From Periplaneta americana (lineage: Eukaryota; Arthropoda; Insecta; Blattodea; Blattidae): a stretch of 64,000 bases of DNA. Made by a program: the position numbers and the translations under genes. The notes beneath the pieces were generated by a model. That model saw only the letters and a program-made list of their open reading frames with translations. It was not told the DNA's origin and searched no databases. Every line of letters begins with the position of its first letter. The stretch's first letter is position 1. The stretch covers positions 106,862,821-106,926,820 of the forward strand of contig NC_091123.1 in the NCBI RefSeq assembly GCF_040183065.1. Reading direction: 5' to 3'. Of the stretch, positions 46,921 through 58,512 are shown one piece after another.

Positions 46921-48368
46921 ATGCCTAAAGTGAAATCGTGTGTACGCGAGCGTTTGTAACATACGTAGGCCTACTAGAGTTTAAAAACGCTTTATTTTGC
47001 CAGCCATGTGCGAAATCAGTAAGTACAGACCAACGATCCCAGGTAATACAACATATGTATGTCAGGAAGTAAGCACATCACAGCTGCATCGCGTGTTTCG
47101 TCGAGACAATTTCTTATAGGAGAATCAACGCCATCCCTATCTTAACATTCCAAAACACTCAGATTATTATTGAGATTTATGTAAAGCCTTTCTTTCAACT
47201 GACATTCTTCTTCATAAAGTGAACAATCCCGAGCTCAGAAAGTTTCTTACTAAATATACGAACATAGTCCTCCTGATGAGTAGACACTAAGGAAAAATTA
47301 TCTTCCAAAGTGCTACGATGAAACATTACAAATCATTAGGTCTATATGTGAAAATAAAAAAAATCTGGTTGAGTATTGACGAAACTACCGATGCCAGTGG
47401 TCGAAAAGTGGGAAATGTAATAGTAGGTGTACTTAAAAATGACGAAATCATTTCCAAGAAATTTTTCTTGCTAGCCTATAAAGAAATGCCAGCTGCAAAT
47501 CTTGTAACAATAGCTAGGCTATTTAATCAATCTTTGAATATCTTGTGGCGAATGGTGTGGAATATGGCAATGTATTGCTTCTGCTTATCGACTCCGCAGA
47601 ATACATAAAGAAAGCTGCTGAAGGTCTTTGTGTAAGTTACCCTAACATGATTCATGTAACGTGTCGTTCAATAGTGAAATAATCCGATACATTTATCCTA
47701 ATGTGGACAGTTAGTGTCCAACGAAAAAAAAGGGCTTTGTAAAATCACCATCACAGATTGATCTTTTCAAAAAGATAAATCCTGATTTTCCATTGCCTCC
47801 TACACCTGTAGTCACGCGTTAGAGCACCTGGTTTAACGTCGTGTTGTATTATGCAGATCATTACTACATCTGTAGTAAGTGAACTGGACAAAGACCATGC
47901 CTCTGCAACTGAGACTAAGATCATTAAGAATTTAATATGTGATACTGCTTTAAAATAAGAATTGGCCTTCATGCCTGCTAATTTCGGTTTCTTGATTCAC
48001 TCAAAGAAACTAGGAACGTCTGTAGATTTATTGAGTAATTCAGCTAAAGAAATACAACATGTTGAAAGACAACTTAACACTATCTCAGGTTCGAAAATAG
48101 AAGTTCTAAGAAAAAAATTTAACATTTGAGAAAAATAGTGGCTACCAAACTTTCTGCAAAGCCTCTCAAGTGTGAACTTGATCGTGTGTGTGTTAGTGAT
48201 ATACCCCTCTTCAAATATGCAAGGTTAACATCGTGTGATGTAGAACATTCCTTTTCTCAATATAAGGCATTGTTCTCGAATAATAGGCAAGGATTTGTAA
48301 TCCATAATCTGGAGATGACATTTATTGTGCACTGTAACTCCAGTCTGCATTTTACATCTGATGTTTAG
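46921..48368 (+). pseudogene. hAT transposase relic, relative of the intact family
   Basis: The start MPKVKSC and the following FVTYV...LEFKNALFCQPC parallel MPKVRHS and [11 protein letters not shown]...ILFCNLC of the intact protein. Later pieces: YVRKH (finger), LRKNYLPKCYDE, IWLSIDETTDASGRKVGNVI (first catalytic Asp), LFNQSLNILW, and near the end RLTSCDVEHSFSQYKALFSN (dimerisation motif, Arg changed to His). Multiple stops and frameshifts make it inactive. GGCCTA at 46968-46973 adds two residues (GL) absent from the relative. TTTAGCACAT motifs near 48465-48500 may be subterminal repeats. The ends and target duplication could not be fixed. Confidence 0.85.
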
Positions 48369-48544
48369 CTGCCATTAGTGAGTTTGAATATAATTTTTTC
48401 TAGTAAGTTACGAACATCCTGATGTTTTTGTATTCATTTTCAGAAAATATTTTTTTTCTTGGTTTTAGCACATATTTTTCAAATTTTTAGCACATAAAAA
48501 TAAATATCTTTTAGTGTTTAGCATTACTATAAAAGACACAAAAT

Positions 48545-49457
48545 TTAGATAAACATTTAGAAAACAGTATTATATTATATTTGCTAAATTATGATACCTG
48601 CATGAATAGAACTCTCGTTCAGAGCAAAGATTAAGCATATAGTACATAGCTTAATAAATTATTAAGAAGGCAGAAAGGCAATATATTTAAAATGAAAAAA
48701 CTCAAATATTATATTTAGTAAGATTTTAATATCGGTAAAAAGTTCAAAGTGAAAGTTTTGTAAGTTAACTTGATAATAAAATATAGTAAACTGAGAATCA
48801 AATAAATTATAATGAAGTATCTTCAAAACACAAGATATTATTTAAAACATATAAGTCAGACATTATAGTACGGTAATACCAATTTCAATTACATATTCTA
48901 AATCTCTTTTTCATTATTAATTTGAATTTATACATGCCATAATTTCTTAATAATTTGTGTAGAATGTATTTCAAAATCATGTTACGCATTTTTAGTCCAT
49001 AATAAAATAATTATTGAGGTCGTATTTTTGCCAGCAGTTGTGATGTATTTTGCATTTTCTTGTAAGGTTTATTTTATTTTCTTGTGGAAAAAAGTTAATA
49101 ATGTATATTTAAATATTTGTTCCAGTTGGATTTAGTTCTTAACGTTGCAATGACTTCATATTGTCCCAAATGTCCAACTTCAGTGCTAGAACGTACGAAA
49201 CCTCTAACGTCAAGTCAACCATACCTAGACAGACAGCACAGTGGATAGAAAATGGAAAATGTAAACAAGCCTTAGTCTGTTTTCCCCACCTCCACCCAGC
49301 ACTCCGCTATCAGTTAACTTGTATCGCACTGACTGGGACCTCAACTTCGAAGTCTGCTTTTAGATATACCAAAACAAAAAATTAAGAAAGTTTTCTCGTC
49401 TTATTTATTGCACTTAGGAACACTCTTCATGACAGTAACCAGTAATCGGGAATATAG

Positions 49458-49458
<1 letters not shown>
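48545..49458. other. AT-rich DNA without recognisable features
   Basis: I see no repeats, terminal motifs or coding potential. The 74-codon frame at 49161 has no domain I recognise. Confidence 0.45.
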
Positions 49459-49519
<61 letters not shown>

Positions 49520-49743
49520 GTTATATTTTATTTAACGACGCTCGCAACTGCAGAGGTTATATCAGCGTCGCCGGATGTGCCGGAATTTTGTCCCGCAGGA
49601 GTTCTTTTACATGCCAGTAAATCTACTGACATGAACCTGTCGCATTTAAGCACACTTAAATGCCATCGACCTGGCCCGGGATCGAACCCGCAACCTTGGG
49701 CATAGAAGGCCAGCGCTATACCAACTCGCCAACCAGGTCGACC

Positions 49744-49802
<59 letters not shown>
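49459..49802 (-). repeat. SINE family D (- strand) inside a TTA microsatellite
   Basis: TTA runs lie at 49459-49519 and 49744-49802, with a reverse-strand SINE between (49520-49743), a full relative of 40766-41004. Either the SINE inserted into a pre-existing TTA repeat or its own tail and target duplication were made of TTA and later expanded. Leu-rich and Ile-rich frames here are translations of the microsatellite. Confidence 0.9.
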
Positions 49803-49864
49803 GTATCTCCAATGGGGGGTAGCCCTATTTTACATATGTATGCTAGGGCTATAGTTTTACACAA

Positions 49865-50750
49865 AAAATAGGCCTAAGCATAAAACAAATTGAAAAGAAA
49901 AATAAATTAGCTTACACAATGGAAATAAAACCTAAACCATCCGTAATTTAAACATTGCGATTGCAAATCAAATATCAGTCATCAATTGAGACATACAGAA
50001 AACAGTTACAACACATAAACAAAACATTTCTTATAGCGGTACTCTATAACACAATTAAGCAACTTTCCCTAACATACATCATAAATTAATACACAACAGT
50101 CACACAAAAATACCGGTATTAAATTTGTGATTTGTAACTAACGTTACACAAAAAAGACATTCCAAGCAAATACAATAAGGTTACTTTAAATCTCTCTGAA
50201 AGTAAACGTCTTATATGTTTCCAATTTTATCAGTATGTAGTGCTGTTATATATGTTTAGAATATAGAGCCACTTTCTTAAACTATTGATAACAAAAAGAG
50301 GAATAAACGAAAATAATTTTATTAGAAAGTACTAGTAACTCACGTTACATTTTGTCCGTAAGTGTAAATTTGTGACCGTTGTGTTTTTTTACACAATGAT
50401 TCTTAAATCTTAGTGGAACATTATATAACAATAAACCTCTTTAACAATTGTCTTTTATAATATTGCCACCAATGGTGATTTTGTTACTCCATTACATAGT
50501 GTATGACGTCCCTATAATTTCAAATTTTCACTGTATACACAATGACAAATGAACATTTTATTTCAAAAGAACTTTAAATTCAAATGTATTACATATAATA
50601 TAAACCCAATTATAGATGAGGAGGCGAGACCTGGCATGTGAGCTCTGCGAGGGGGGATAGAGAATTTGTTTTATGGTTAATTTTATACCAATCTACCGAC
50701 ATGGAAGTTGATCTCAGACTGAAACCTATCTTTCCCATCCACACCCATTG
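49865..50750. other. No gene recognised; repeated ACGTTAC motifs
   Basis: TAACTAACGTTACAC (near 50136) and TAACTCACGTTACAT (near 50336) occur here. Very similar motifs occur at 58998-59045 and 59190-59215, next to loosely similar AT-rich sequence, so a diverged repeat family is possible. Confidence 0.35.
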
Positions 50751-50760
50751 ATGATATAGC

Positions 50761-50786
50761 CACAGTCTAATACGTATTAGACTGTG
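50761..50786. repeat. Perfect 26-bp palindrome with 7-bp flanking direct repeats
   Basis: CACAGTCTAATAC is followed directly by its reverse complement. ATATAGC lies on both sides (50754-50760 and 50787-50793). The motif resembles the termini of the MITE at 20060-20239 (CCACAGTCTA and TAGACTGTGG), so this looks like two transposon ends with nothing between them. Confidence 0.9.
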
Positions 50787-51261
50787 ATATAGCCACGGCA
50801 CGCGATAAGGTCAGAGGACAGATTTTGCCTCCTCTACTGTATATTTCTTTGATGTCAAGTTTCTTATAAATTTTGTAAAACATTCTGTCCCCTTTCATTT
50901 TAACAATTGATGTATGAGGGACAGTCAAATGAAAACGGGTCACCTTGCGTATAACTTACGACAGGCAAGTTGGTACCACTGTAATTTGATTGCTGAACTG
51001 ACATCTAGTGGCGACTTGCGAAAGCACAGTTACGATCTTTTCTAAAGGTTGACGCTCACTGGCACGAACCGACCGGAACGGAAATCTACAGCCGTCCGTC
51101 TTCCGCGGAAGCTCTGACGCTCACTGCTCGGAATATTCCGGTACAGTCGACAGGCAGTCTGGTTTAAACATGGAGTGGGATAGTAGCAGTTCCGAAGATG
51201 ATTTTATTTTACTGAGTCTTTAGCTGATGAGGAAGGAAGAAAGAAAATATCAGCCCATAAC

Positions 51262-52554
51262 TAGAGCCCGGATTTTATGTAATGTGAAAATGATAACTAT
51301 GTACATAATAAATATGGAGCTAAAAATGACAAAATATGTAGATAAATATGTAATAAATAAAAATAAACGTTGGTAATTTAAAATCTAAGCTTTATTAGAT
51401 GTATTTTTGCTCACTAATAAAAAATTACAGGTCCACGTGTGATTCAACCTCATTTAATTATTGTGTGGAGGCGCAATTAATAATTAAATATTTTTTCATA
51501 TTTCCTGCCGTCATTGATCGTCTGGTCAACGGCAACTCATACGTAGGAACCATCAAGTCCATCTCTAATCGTTTCCATTGTGTCAGTGTAGCAGGAGTTC
51601 AAATATTTTTTCCGGAGTGTTGATTCATGCGAAATATTGAAGTTGCAGTATTTGTGTAGGAATGCTCGGAACTTTGGAACTCCAAGTTTATACCACTGTA
51701 CGTTTGCAGCAACCATTGCCATGCACAAATTTTTATTAAATTCACTTGTAGAAGACGAATGTTTCAGCACCACTTGTGTAAGAAGAACTTGTTTCTTTCG
51801 ACGGAGCACGTTTTTTATTTCTCACATGAAATCCAATTTTTAAATGCTGTTCTAATTGTAACTTCATGGAGCACCCAATGCGTTTGTCACACACTTTGGA
51901 CTGCACGATTTTACCATTTTAGTAAAGGAATAGTAAATTGAAATCCAGTCTTTTAACTTGGATGCGAATGGCAGTAGGCTTGCTACTTGTATTACCTGAT
52001 GTCAAAATAAGTTTCTTAAAAAAAAAAAAAAACAGAAAAAAACTATTGTTTTCTTTTAGAGCAACTGATTGGGGGTGTTTGTGCGAAACGGTCATACCCA
52101 CAGGGTAATTTTCATTCTTTCCTTCACTACGTTAGCAGTACAATGACCCACCATTTACATTGGTATTTGTACCTACTTTACCGTTACTTCTCAAGGGATA
52201 TAGCCTACAAACTATTAGCATTGCAAAGAGATGTCCATTTTTTGACAGAATACGTTATTATTTTCAATTATTAAATTATATTTATGCACTAGAGACGAAG
52301 GGATAAGCTTTATAAACAATTTAAAAAAAATAACTTAAGAATTACGTAGAGAGAAAATTTCAAAATATGCAATATCCTTAAAAATATGTAAAAAAATATA
52401 ATATATGCCAAAATATTTATTATGCACCAAAATATGTAAAAACATTTAAAAATTCGGAATAATGATTCCTTTAATATGATTCGCGGACTTTTAGCTTTCC
52501 TTATAGCTACATATATAGGAACGGAATATGTAATTACATACAATCCGGGCTCTA
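51262..52554 (-). mobile_element. hAT element, 1293 bp, nested inside the Harbinger-like element
   Basis: Ends are TAGAGCCCGGATTTTATGTA and, read inward from the right, TAGAGCCCGGATTGTATGTA. CCCATAAC (51254-51261) and GTCATAAC (52555-52562) form an 8-bp duplication with two mismatches. Subterminal AAATATGTAA motifs are frequent on both sides. A fragment of transposase is present on the minus strand. Confidence 0.88.
51470..51920 (-). pseudogene. hAT transposase N-terminal remnant
   Basis: Minus-strand pieces give a BED-like finger (VCDKRIGCSMKLQLEQHLKI, then GFH), a frameshift, then TSEFNKNLCMAMVAANVQWY, KLGVPKFRAFLHKYC, HESTLRKKYLNSCYTDTMET, and after a TGA in place of Trp, VAVDQTINDGRK. 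This is the region leading to the first catalytic Asp of the 494-residue family ([13 protein letters not shown]). Everything downstream of it is deleted. Confidence 0.82.
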
Positions 52555-53322
52555 GTCATAACATTATAAAAAAGTGTTTTGATTAATTTAAACATCTTTT
52601 CCCAGATTTGTGTAAAGATCGAGTAATGGTTTTTTTAGTACTTTCGTATGAGCGAAGAAAAATGTTTAAAACTTCATCTGTTATTAGCACTTGATATAAT
52701 GAAGGGAAACATCACATTTCGAAGGCCAATCAGCACAGAAGCGCGATTAGCACTGTTAAAATTAACTTTTCATCACCCATTTTAAGAATAATCTGTCTGG
52801 ACAACGCACCAGCACATATTGAGTGGGAAAGTACTGAGAACAGCCAACACACTTTTCTCCGAAGACCAGCGAAGACATACGAATGCTGACGATCGTCATC
52901 GGAAATTCCGGTAGGGTCTTGTCGCGAGAACCCTGTCCGTCAGGACCGGCAGCCGGTTGCTTCCGTTCGGACAAATGAGCGTTTGCCGTTTAAAATACAT
53001 GCATACGTCTCTCGCAGAATATTGTCGGTTCGTGCCAGTGAGCGTCAACCTTTACACACTAATAGTCGTTCGTTCATTGTGCTGGAAGTGACGTTAAGGT
53101 GCGTACACACTTAGCGAACGAACGACAAACGAATGCATTCGCTGACTGAAAATCGGAACGTGTGTACGTCGCAGCAAAGGCAAACCGATCGTTTGGTTTG
53201 CCTTCGGAAGTGATCCGTCGCTTGTCGGTACATCAAAGGAAGTTGGTATTCGTTGTGGATGGGATTTGCCACTGTTGTAGTTCGTAGCAGAACGCAGCGC
53301 TTAGTTCAATTTCACCAACAGG

Positions 53323-53676
53323 ATGTCGAAACTGGAGTGGACGGAAGACGCTGTTATAAATCTTATTAGAATGCATATAGGGAATAGGAAACTTTATGGA
53401 ATCCCAAGTATCCTACTTACCACAATAAAGTAAGAAAACATGATGTCTGGGAAGCTAATGGAAAGATGTGGACGAGTCAAACACGTGCAAAATTTGAAAT
53501 TATTTTTGTTTATTTATTTTCAGTAGATACATATTTGTTGTTTATTGTAGGGAGCAGAAGTCAAAAAGAAAATGAGTCCCTACTGACATCATTCCGGAGG
53601 GAAAGACAGAAGTCCATAAAAAAGATCTGAAATGGGGAGTGATGAAGTGTACGAGTCAACTTGGTTCGCGTATTAA
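53323..53676 (+). pseudogene. MADF-domain protein of a Harbinger, broken
   Basis: It starts MSKLEWTEDAVINLIRMHIG. After a frameshift come NPKYPTYHNKVRKHDVWEA, a likely small intron region (about 53500-53549), SLLTSFRRERQKSIKK, and SDEVYESTWFAY with TAA. The order W-(x)n-LI-x-MY..., LWNPxxPxYxNKxxKxDxW, and FRRERxK matches MADF domains, which bind DNA and accompany many Harbinger transposases. Broken by frameshifts. Confidence 0.75.
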
Positions 53677-53798
53677 CAAATTCACGCCCAGAAAAAACAA
53701 AGTTTCAATCTTGTGCGCACAAAATAAATTATTGGCACTGAAAAGTGCCTTTTCGTAAGCATGATGCGCATTCGATAAACACAGACAAATCTCTGTTT

Positions 53799-54245
53799 TT
53801 AGTATTTTAAGATAATTATTGTCAGTGAGGTATCCGTATATTGAAACTTTCCCCTGTCTTGCAGTCGTACCTTAATAAAATCTTCCAGTTCCTCAATTAT
53901 AGCAGTACATACTTCTGGAACAATCCTGCTAATCAGCTGTTTCGACGCTTTGGATAAATATATTAAACTTGTATACGAATCTCCTGTAGCGAGATATCGA
54001 AGTGTTAATGCTAGCCTTTCCTGAATAGGTATTGCTTCTCGCCAGCCTGTGTCTTTCTTGGAAATTTTTGGCCCTATATTGCACAGTAATATTTCGAAGT
54101 CCGTTTCTGAAATGCGACAGAAGTTGTGAAACTGTCCCGATTCCATTCGACGTAAATCATGAAGCAAGTCAGTGCCTCTATATTGATTGCGACTTTCGTA
54201 GAGTGGCGTCTGCCACCATCGCCTTTTGCTTTTTAACTTTCTTTT
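53799..54245 (-). pseudogene. HARBI1-like transposase, N-terminal part
   Basis: The minus strand reads RRWWQTPLYESRNQYRGTDL, LLHDLRRMESGQFHNFCRIS, then FEILLCNIGPKISKKDTGWR, EAIPIQERLALTLRYLATGD, and SKQLISRIVPEVCTAIIEEL. This is the standard N-terminal region of HARBI1-type transposases ahead of the first catalytic Asp. The catalytic domain is deleted. A short frameshift lies near 54180. Confidence 0.88.
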
Positions 54246-54476
54246 TGTTAAACTGCCTATAATAACAACGGCTGCACTTGCTATGATTATATTTTCGTCT
54301 GCTATTATTGTGGGTAATCAGCGAACGTGAAAGTTTTCTGACCATTTGCTGATGAATTGTACGTTGCTCCAAACAGCGTACGAACATCGCAGTTTCGCTT
54401 CATCATTCGTTCGTTGTTCGTTCGCTAAGTGTGTACACACCTTTAGAGATACATGTTTACGTCCATCATCACTAAT

Positions 54477-55500
54477 GGAGGCATATAAAGAAGAATAGCG
54501 AGGTGTAGTGCGATTTTTGACTACCGAAGGAGTAGGAGGACGAGAAATTCATTGTCGCATGTCTGCTGTTTACGGCGAACCCAGCATGTCATGTGCGCGT
54601 ATACTGAAATGGCACAAGAGATTCAGAGAGGGACGCGTGTCACTGCAAGGCGAAGTTCGCTCAGGACAGACTCATCATGCCATCACTCCTGCTGTTAATG
54701 CTGATGTTGATGATCTTACTGTATACGGGGAAATCGACGAATCACTATGGAAGAACTTCATCGTTTGGTGGGAATAAGTCACGGTTCCGTACACGTCATT
54801 GCGGCGAAGCACCTGCATTACCGAAAAATCTATGTGCAATGGGTTCCACATCAGTTGACGGAGGAACAAAAAACAAACAGAATGGCTGCTTCACTGGGTC
54901 ACTTGCAACGATACCACGAAGAAGAGTATACATTTCTGTCCTGTATTGTTACTGAAGACGAATCGTGGTGTCACAATTTTGAACCGGAGAGCAAACGGCA
55001 GAACCAACAATGGAAACACATGGGTTCCCCCCATCGAAAAAATCTACAGCAATGTACGCAAGTTCCAGTAAAGTCATATTGACATTCTTCTTCGATTCTA
55101 GGGGTTCTCTCCTTGTTGAGTTTCTCGAGCATGGGGCCACAATCAATGCACAGCGTTATGAAGGAACTTTACAGAAACTGAAACGTGCCATTAAGTCAAA
55201 ACGCCCTGGAATGCTATCGAACAGCACTATCCTTCTTCATGATAATGCCCGTCCACGTACTGCCAACTCCGTGAGGAATACGATTCAGAGATTTGTTTGG
55301 GAAAATCTTCAACACCTCCCCTACAGTCCTGATATCTCCCCATGCGATTTTCACATTTTTGGAGGGTTGAAGAAAGACTTCTTTGACTTCATTTTGCATC
55401 GGACGAAGACGTGTATGGCTGGGTGAAAAACTGGTTCGGTTGACACCCCACAAGCCTTTTCAAGAATGGGATTGATCGTCTTGTCTCCCAGGGGGATAAA
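54477..55500 (+). pseudogene. Mariner transposase (D34D), broken
   Basis: It begins MEAYKEE, then TAG, then VVRFLTTEGVGGREIHCRMS with the helix-turn-helix region and the WHKRFREGRVSL motif. The catalytic Asp residues are in VTEDESWCHNF, STILLHDNARPRTA and LPYSPDISPCDFHIF; 34 residues lie between the second Asp and the Asp of PCDF, the mariner signature. Frameshifts near 54730 and 55010-55080 and a shift after 55370 disrupt it. YVQWVPHQLTEEQK corresponds to the conserved WVPHxL linker. Confidence 0.9.
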
Positions 55501-55591
55501 TGTGTAAACAATTTTGGAGATATTTGAAGTAATAAATGTAATAAAATTAATAATACTTTTTGGCATCTAATCCTCATTTGACTGCCCCTCA

Positions 55592-55981
55592 TAGATAGCT
55601 TGCATGCAATCTGGTTCATTCTCACATAATATGATGTGTCTCTTTCATAGATTTTAAAAAGTAATCTATAACTGCCAGAAATATTGAGACACATTATTTT
55701 AACGTCATCTTCATCTACAGCACTTTGCAACACGTATGAAACTTCGGTTATACTATAATAAAATTTGACTAATAATACAAAAGTTGGTACTTTAATATCC
55801 ATAGAAATTAATTCACCCCTCACATGCTGAATCTTCAATGTTTGTACCATGCACCAAAGAATTCTTAGAAACAGACTCTGAAGTCGAAGTGTTGATACCT
55901 ATCTGATAATCATATCTGGCCTCCTTACTTAAAAAGAAGGTAGCAAGTTTTCCTTCTTATGTGGTAGGCTTAATGCAGTGT
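55592..55981. other. No recognisable gene between two elements
   Basis: A minus-strand frame covers most of it but shows no domain. It is the flank into which the mariner inserted at TA 55592-55593. Confidence 0.4.
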
Positions 55982-56419
55982 CAGTGACGTGCAGTCCACC
56001 CAAGCAACCCAAGTACGGCTTGGGCAGCACTGATTGATTATAAGAATCACGATATCTACGTAAATCCGTGATTAAACTTTCTGTTCATTTAATCATAAAG
56101 TCCTGAAACGTTTCTAAATACGTTTTGTTAATTGTAAGACGCATGATGGGGCATATACAATGCACCAGCGTGCCAGCAGTGCTGAATGCAAGTTAGCATG
56201 GAAGTTGCCATGACAACCCACGTCATCATAACTTCTAACCAATGAGGGACGCCTCACGAGAATGTAGTAGATGCATATACCCCAAGCTGCCGGTAGCCTG
56301 CCTGGGCTGGCTGTGTGCGCGAAGTCGAATGAGTGTAAAACGTACTGTTTCTCTCGCGTTTGTACCGGTACTTTGTAGTTACAGTGTGTACGTGTATATA
56401 AGTGTAATAAAAAGTTTTG

Positions 56420-57179
56420 ATGATGTCTGGTGATAATAATAATTTAATTCAGCAACAAAAGCTAAATACAGTAATTTAACTAAAGCAATACGGGATCATG
56501 ATGTTGCTATTGCACCATATTCGTGCTTCTAACGCACTCGCGACTTTTGGAACTGTGCATATTGAAACTGACCTAAGTGACCAAACACAACAAAGTATTA
56601 TTCAAAATCACTTGTAGATATCTACAGTATTCAAAGGTGTATCAAATCATATTCAAAAAAATTTAATTGAATCTGTTACCAGTGCACTTAATAAGGAAAT
56701 TAAACAGCACTTACAGAAATCAGATTTTTTTGCCATATTAGCTGATGAGACAACTGACGTCTCGAATAAATCACAATTTTCTCTCGTTTATCGATATACG
56801 ATTGAAGGAAGGATGGTAGAGCGGTTTGTGTGCTTCCGTGATGTGAGGACAAAACAGCGGCAGCACATTCTGATCTTTTTTTTAAAGAGATATTCAAGAC
56901 TTTTCAAACTGCAGTAAGAAATTTATCGCACAGAGCTACGATGGAAGTGCAGTGACGACTTCTTCATTACATGGTGTCAAGCTAATACTAAGGCGTTTTT
57001 TCACAAGGTCTCTTTGTTCACTGCTATGCACACTGTTTAAATTTAGCACTGTCCCAAAGTGCTTCAAGTATTCCTGAATGCCGTATATTTTTTGCTACTC
57101 TTTCTGGGCTTGCAGCGTTTTTCTCCAAATCATCAAACCGCACAAAATTTCTTGATGAATTTCTGGGTCGACATTATTA
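56420..57179 (+). pseudogene. hAT transposase (ZMYM1-like), middle part, broken
   Basis: Visible pieces: STVFKGVSNHIQKNLIESVT, FFAILADETTDVSNKSQFSL (first catalytic Asp), YRYTIEGRMVERFVCFRDVR, IAQSYDGSAV (second), a CYAHCLNLALSQS-like motif around 57020-57060, and ASSIPECRIFFATLSGLAAF. After the mariner, TCFPTRWNSSSRLTNT (58515-58570) matches the NTRWNFTFRLIHT segment of the hAT at 12186. Several frameshifts and stops are present. Confidence 0.82.
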
Positions 57180-58512
57180 CGAGGGGGATCCAGGAAATAA
57201 CGACCGTTTTGTTGTAATAATTAAAAAAAAATATTTATTTGAAAAAAACAAAGTCTGTTACATAACTGAAGCTTCCTTTACTTCTCTACATAATCACCAC
57301 CTACATTTAAACATTTGTCGTATCTGTTCACTAGCTTTAGATTTCCCGTGTTATACTCCTCTACCGCCAGTTCATTAAGCCAGGTGTTCACTGTCTTCTT
57401 CAACTCTTCATCACTTCCAAAACGCGTACCACCCAGAAAGTCTTTCAGCTTAGTGAAAAGGTGAAAATCGCTAGGAGCAAGGTCTGGACTATAGGGCGGA
57501 TGATCAAAGATTTCCCAACCGAATTGATCCAGCAATTCTCGAGTTGAAGCAGCAGTGTGCGAGCGGACGTTGTCGTGAAGAAGCACAACTCCTCTCGAAA
57601 GCATTCCTCGCCTCTTGTTTTGGATGGCTCGCCGTAGTTTTCGTAAAGTCTCACAATAACGATTTGCATTGATCGTAGTGCCTCTTGGCATGAAATCCAG
57701 CAAAAGAACACCTTTGCGTTCCCAAAAGACAGTAGCCATGACTTTTTGTGTTGAGAGAGTCTGTTTGAATTTTCTCGGTTTCTTGGGTGATGAGGGATGA
57801 TGCCACTGACGTGATTGGCGCTTGGTCTCTGGGGTGTTGTGAGACACCCAGGTCTCATCACCAGTCACAATTTGATCAAGAAAGGCGTCTCCATCTGTGT
57901 GATATCGCATCAAGAATGTCAATGCTGAGGCCATTCTCTGAGTTTTGTGTTGGTCACTCAGTTGCCGTGGAACCCATCGTGCATAGATTTTTTGGTAGCC
58001 AAGATGTTGCGACACAATTTCACCAAGCAAAGAACGAGAAATGTTAGGAAAGGCAATATGCAATTCGTCGAGTGATGTGCGCCTGTCTTGCAAGATTCTG
58101 TCGTTCACTTTAGTCTTCAGGTCTTCTGTAATGAGTGATGGGCGTCCGGGTCGAGTTTCATCGTGGACATTTGTTCGCCCATTGTTGAACATTTCGCACC
58201 ATTTTCAAACATTTCTTTCATTCATTACAGTATCACCATACACTTCTTTCAATTGCCGGTAAATTTCTGCAGGTTTCAAATGTCGGGCATTCAAAAATCA
58301 AATCACACTCCTCACCTCACAGTCGGCGGGATTATCAATCACGTCGTTCATTTTGAAGTAACACAAAATGCACAATGGCGACTTGTTGCAACCAGTACTC
58401 ACAACATTATGAGAACACATGTTAAGGAAGCCAGTTGACCTTCAAACAAGGAAGGGGAGTCAGCTGCGCGGCGGGTATGCGCGAACGGTCGTTATTTCCT
58501 GGATCCCCCTCG
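57180..58512 (-). mobile_element. Mariner element, 1333 bp, full length
   Basis: Terminal repeats, identical over 27 bases, start CGAGGGGGATCCAGGAAATA. TA flanks both ends (57178-57179 and 58513-58514). The transposase is on the minus strand. Insertion split the hAT coding sequence between a FLGRHY-like segment and TCFPTRW. Identical ends suggest a fairly young copy. Confidence 0.95.
57278..58351 (-). pseudogene. Mariner transposase (D34D), two stop codons
   Basis: The start is MNDVIDNPADCEVRSVI at 58351. A TGA follows at once, before FLNARHLKPAEIYRQLKEVY; a second TGA lies between NERNV and KWCEMFNNGRTNV. The rest is one open frame of 304 codons: ARWVPRQLSDQHK (conserved linker), VTGDETWVSH, VVLLHDNVRSHTA and PYSPDLAPSDFHLF, with 34 residues between the last two catalytic Asp residues. 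It ends GDYVEK. The frame is constant over 358 codons, so only two nonsense changes separate it from a continuous frame. Confidence 0.93.

Larger units (their letters stand above)
51046..53051 (+). mobile_element. Harbinger-like element nested in mariner
   Basis: The terminal repeats AGGTTGACGCTCACTGGCAC at each end pair over about 26 bases. The right flank is TTA (53052-53054) and the left flank TAA (51043-51045), a TWA-type duplication with one mismatch, or TA if one more base is counted inside. The sequence outside the inner hAT has a MEWDSSSSEDDFILL start and a GNITFRRPISTEARLAL stretch, the latter matching the HARBI1 pattern FxxPISxEERL (compare TTNFQRPISLEERLIV at the right window edge). 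It is heavily reduced. Confidence 0.75.
53097..54442. mobile_element. PIF/Harbinger element, 1346 bp, TTA duplication
   Basis: Left end AGGTGCGTACACACTTAGCG, right end read inward AGGTGTGTACACACTTAGCG. Pairing continues for about 37 bases with GAACGAAC boxes. TTA flanks both sides (53094-53096 and 54443-54445). Convergent remnants of both Harbinger genes are inside: MADF-like on + and transposase on -. The middle, including most of the catalytic region, is missing, so this is an internal deletion derivative. Confidence 0.93.
50915..55591 (+). mobile_element. Mariner element hosting two nested insertions
   Basis: The left end TGAGGGACAGTCAAATGA and the right end, read inward TGAGGGGCAGTCAAATGA, differ at one base. 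TA dinucleotides flank both (50913-50914 and 55592-55593). Total span is 4677 bp, of which 51046-53051 and 53097-54442 are later insertions. Without them, about 1.3 kb remain, the normal size of a mariner. The transposase lies at 54477-55500. Confidence 0.92.

Noticed and set aside
47469..47475. TAGCCTA as another inserted motif
   Set aside because: Alignment of the hAT relic with its intact relative shows no extra residues here, so the heptamer is part of the original sequence.
49408..49864. Poly-Leu and poly-Ile open frames on both strands
   Set aside because: They are TTA/TAA microsatellite translation flanking a SINE.
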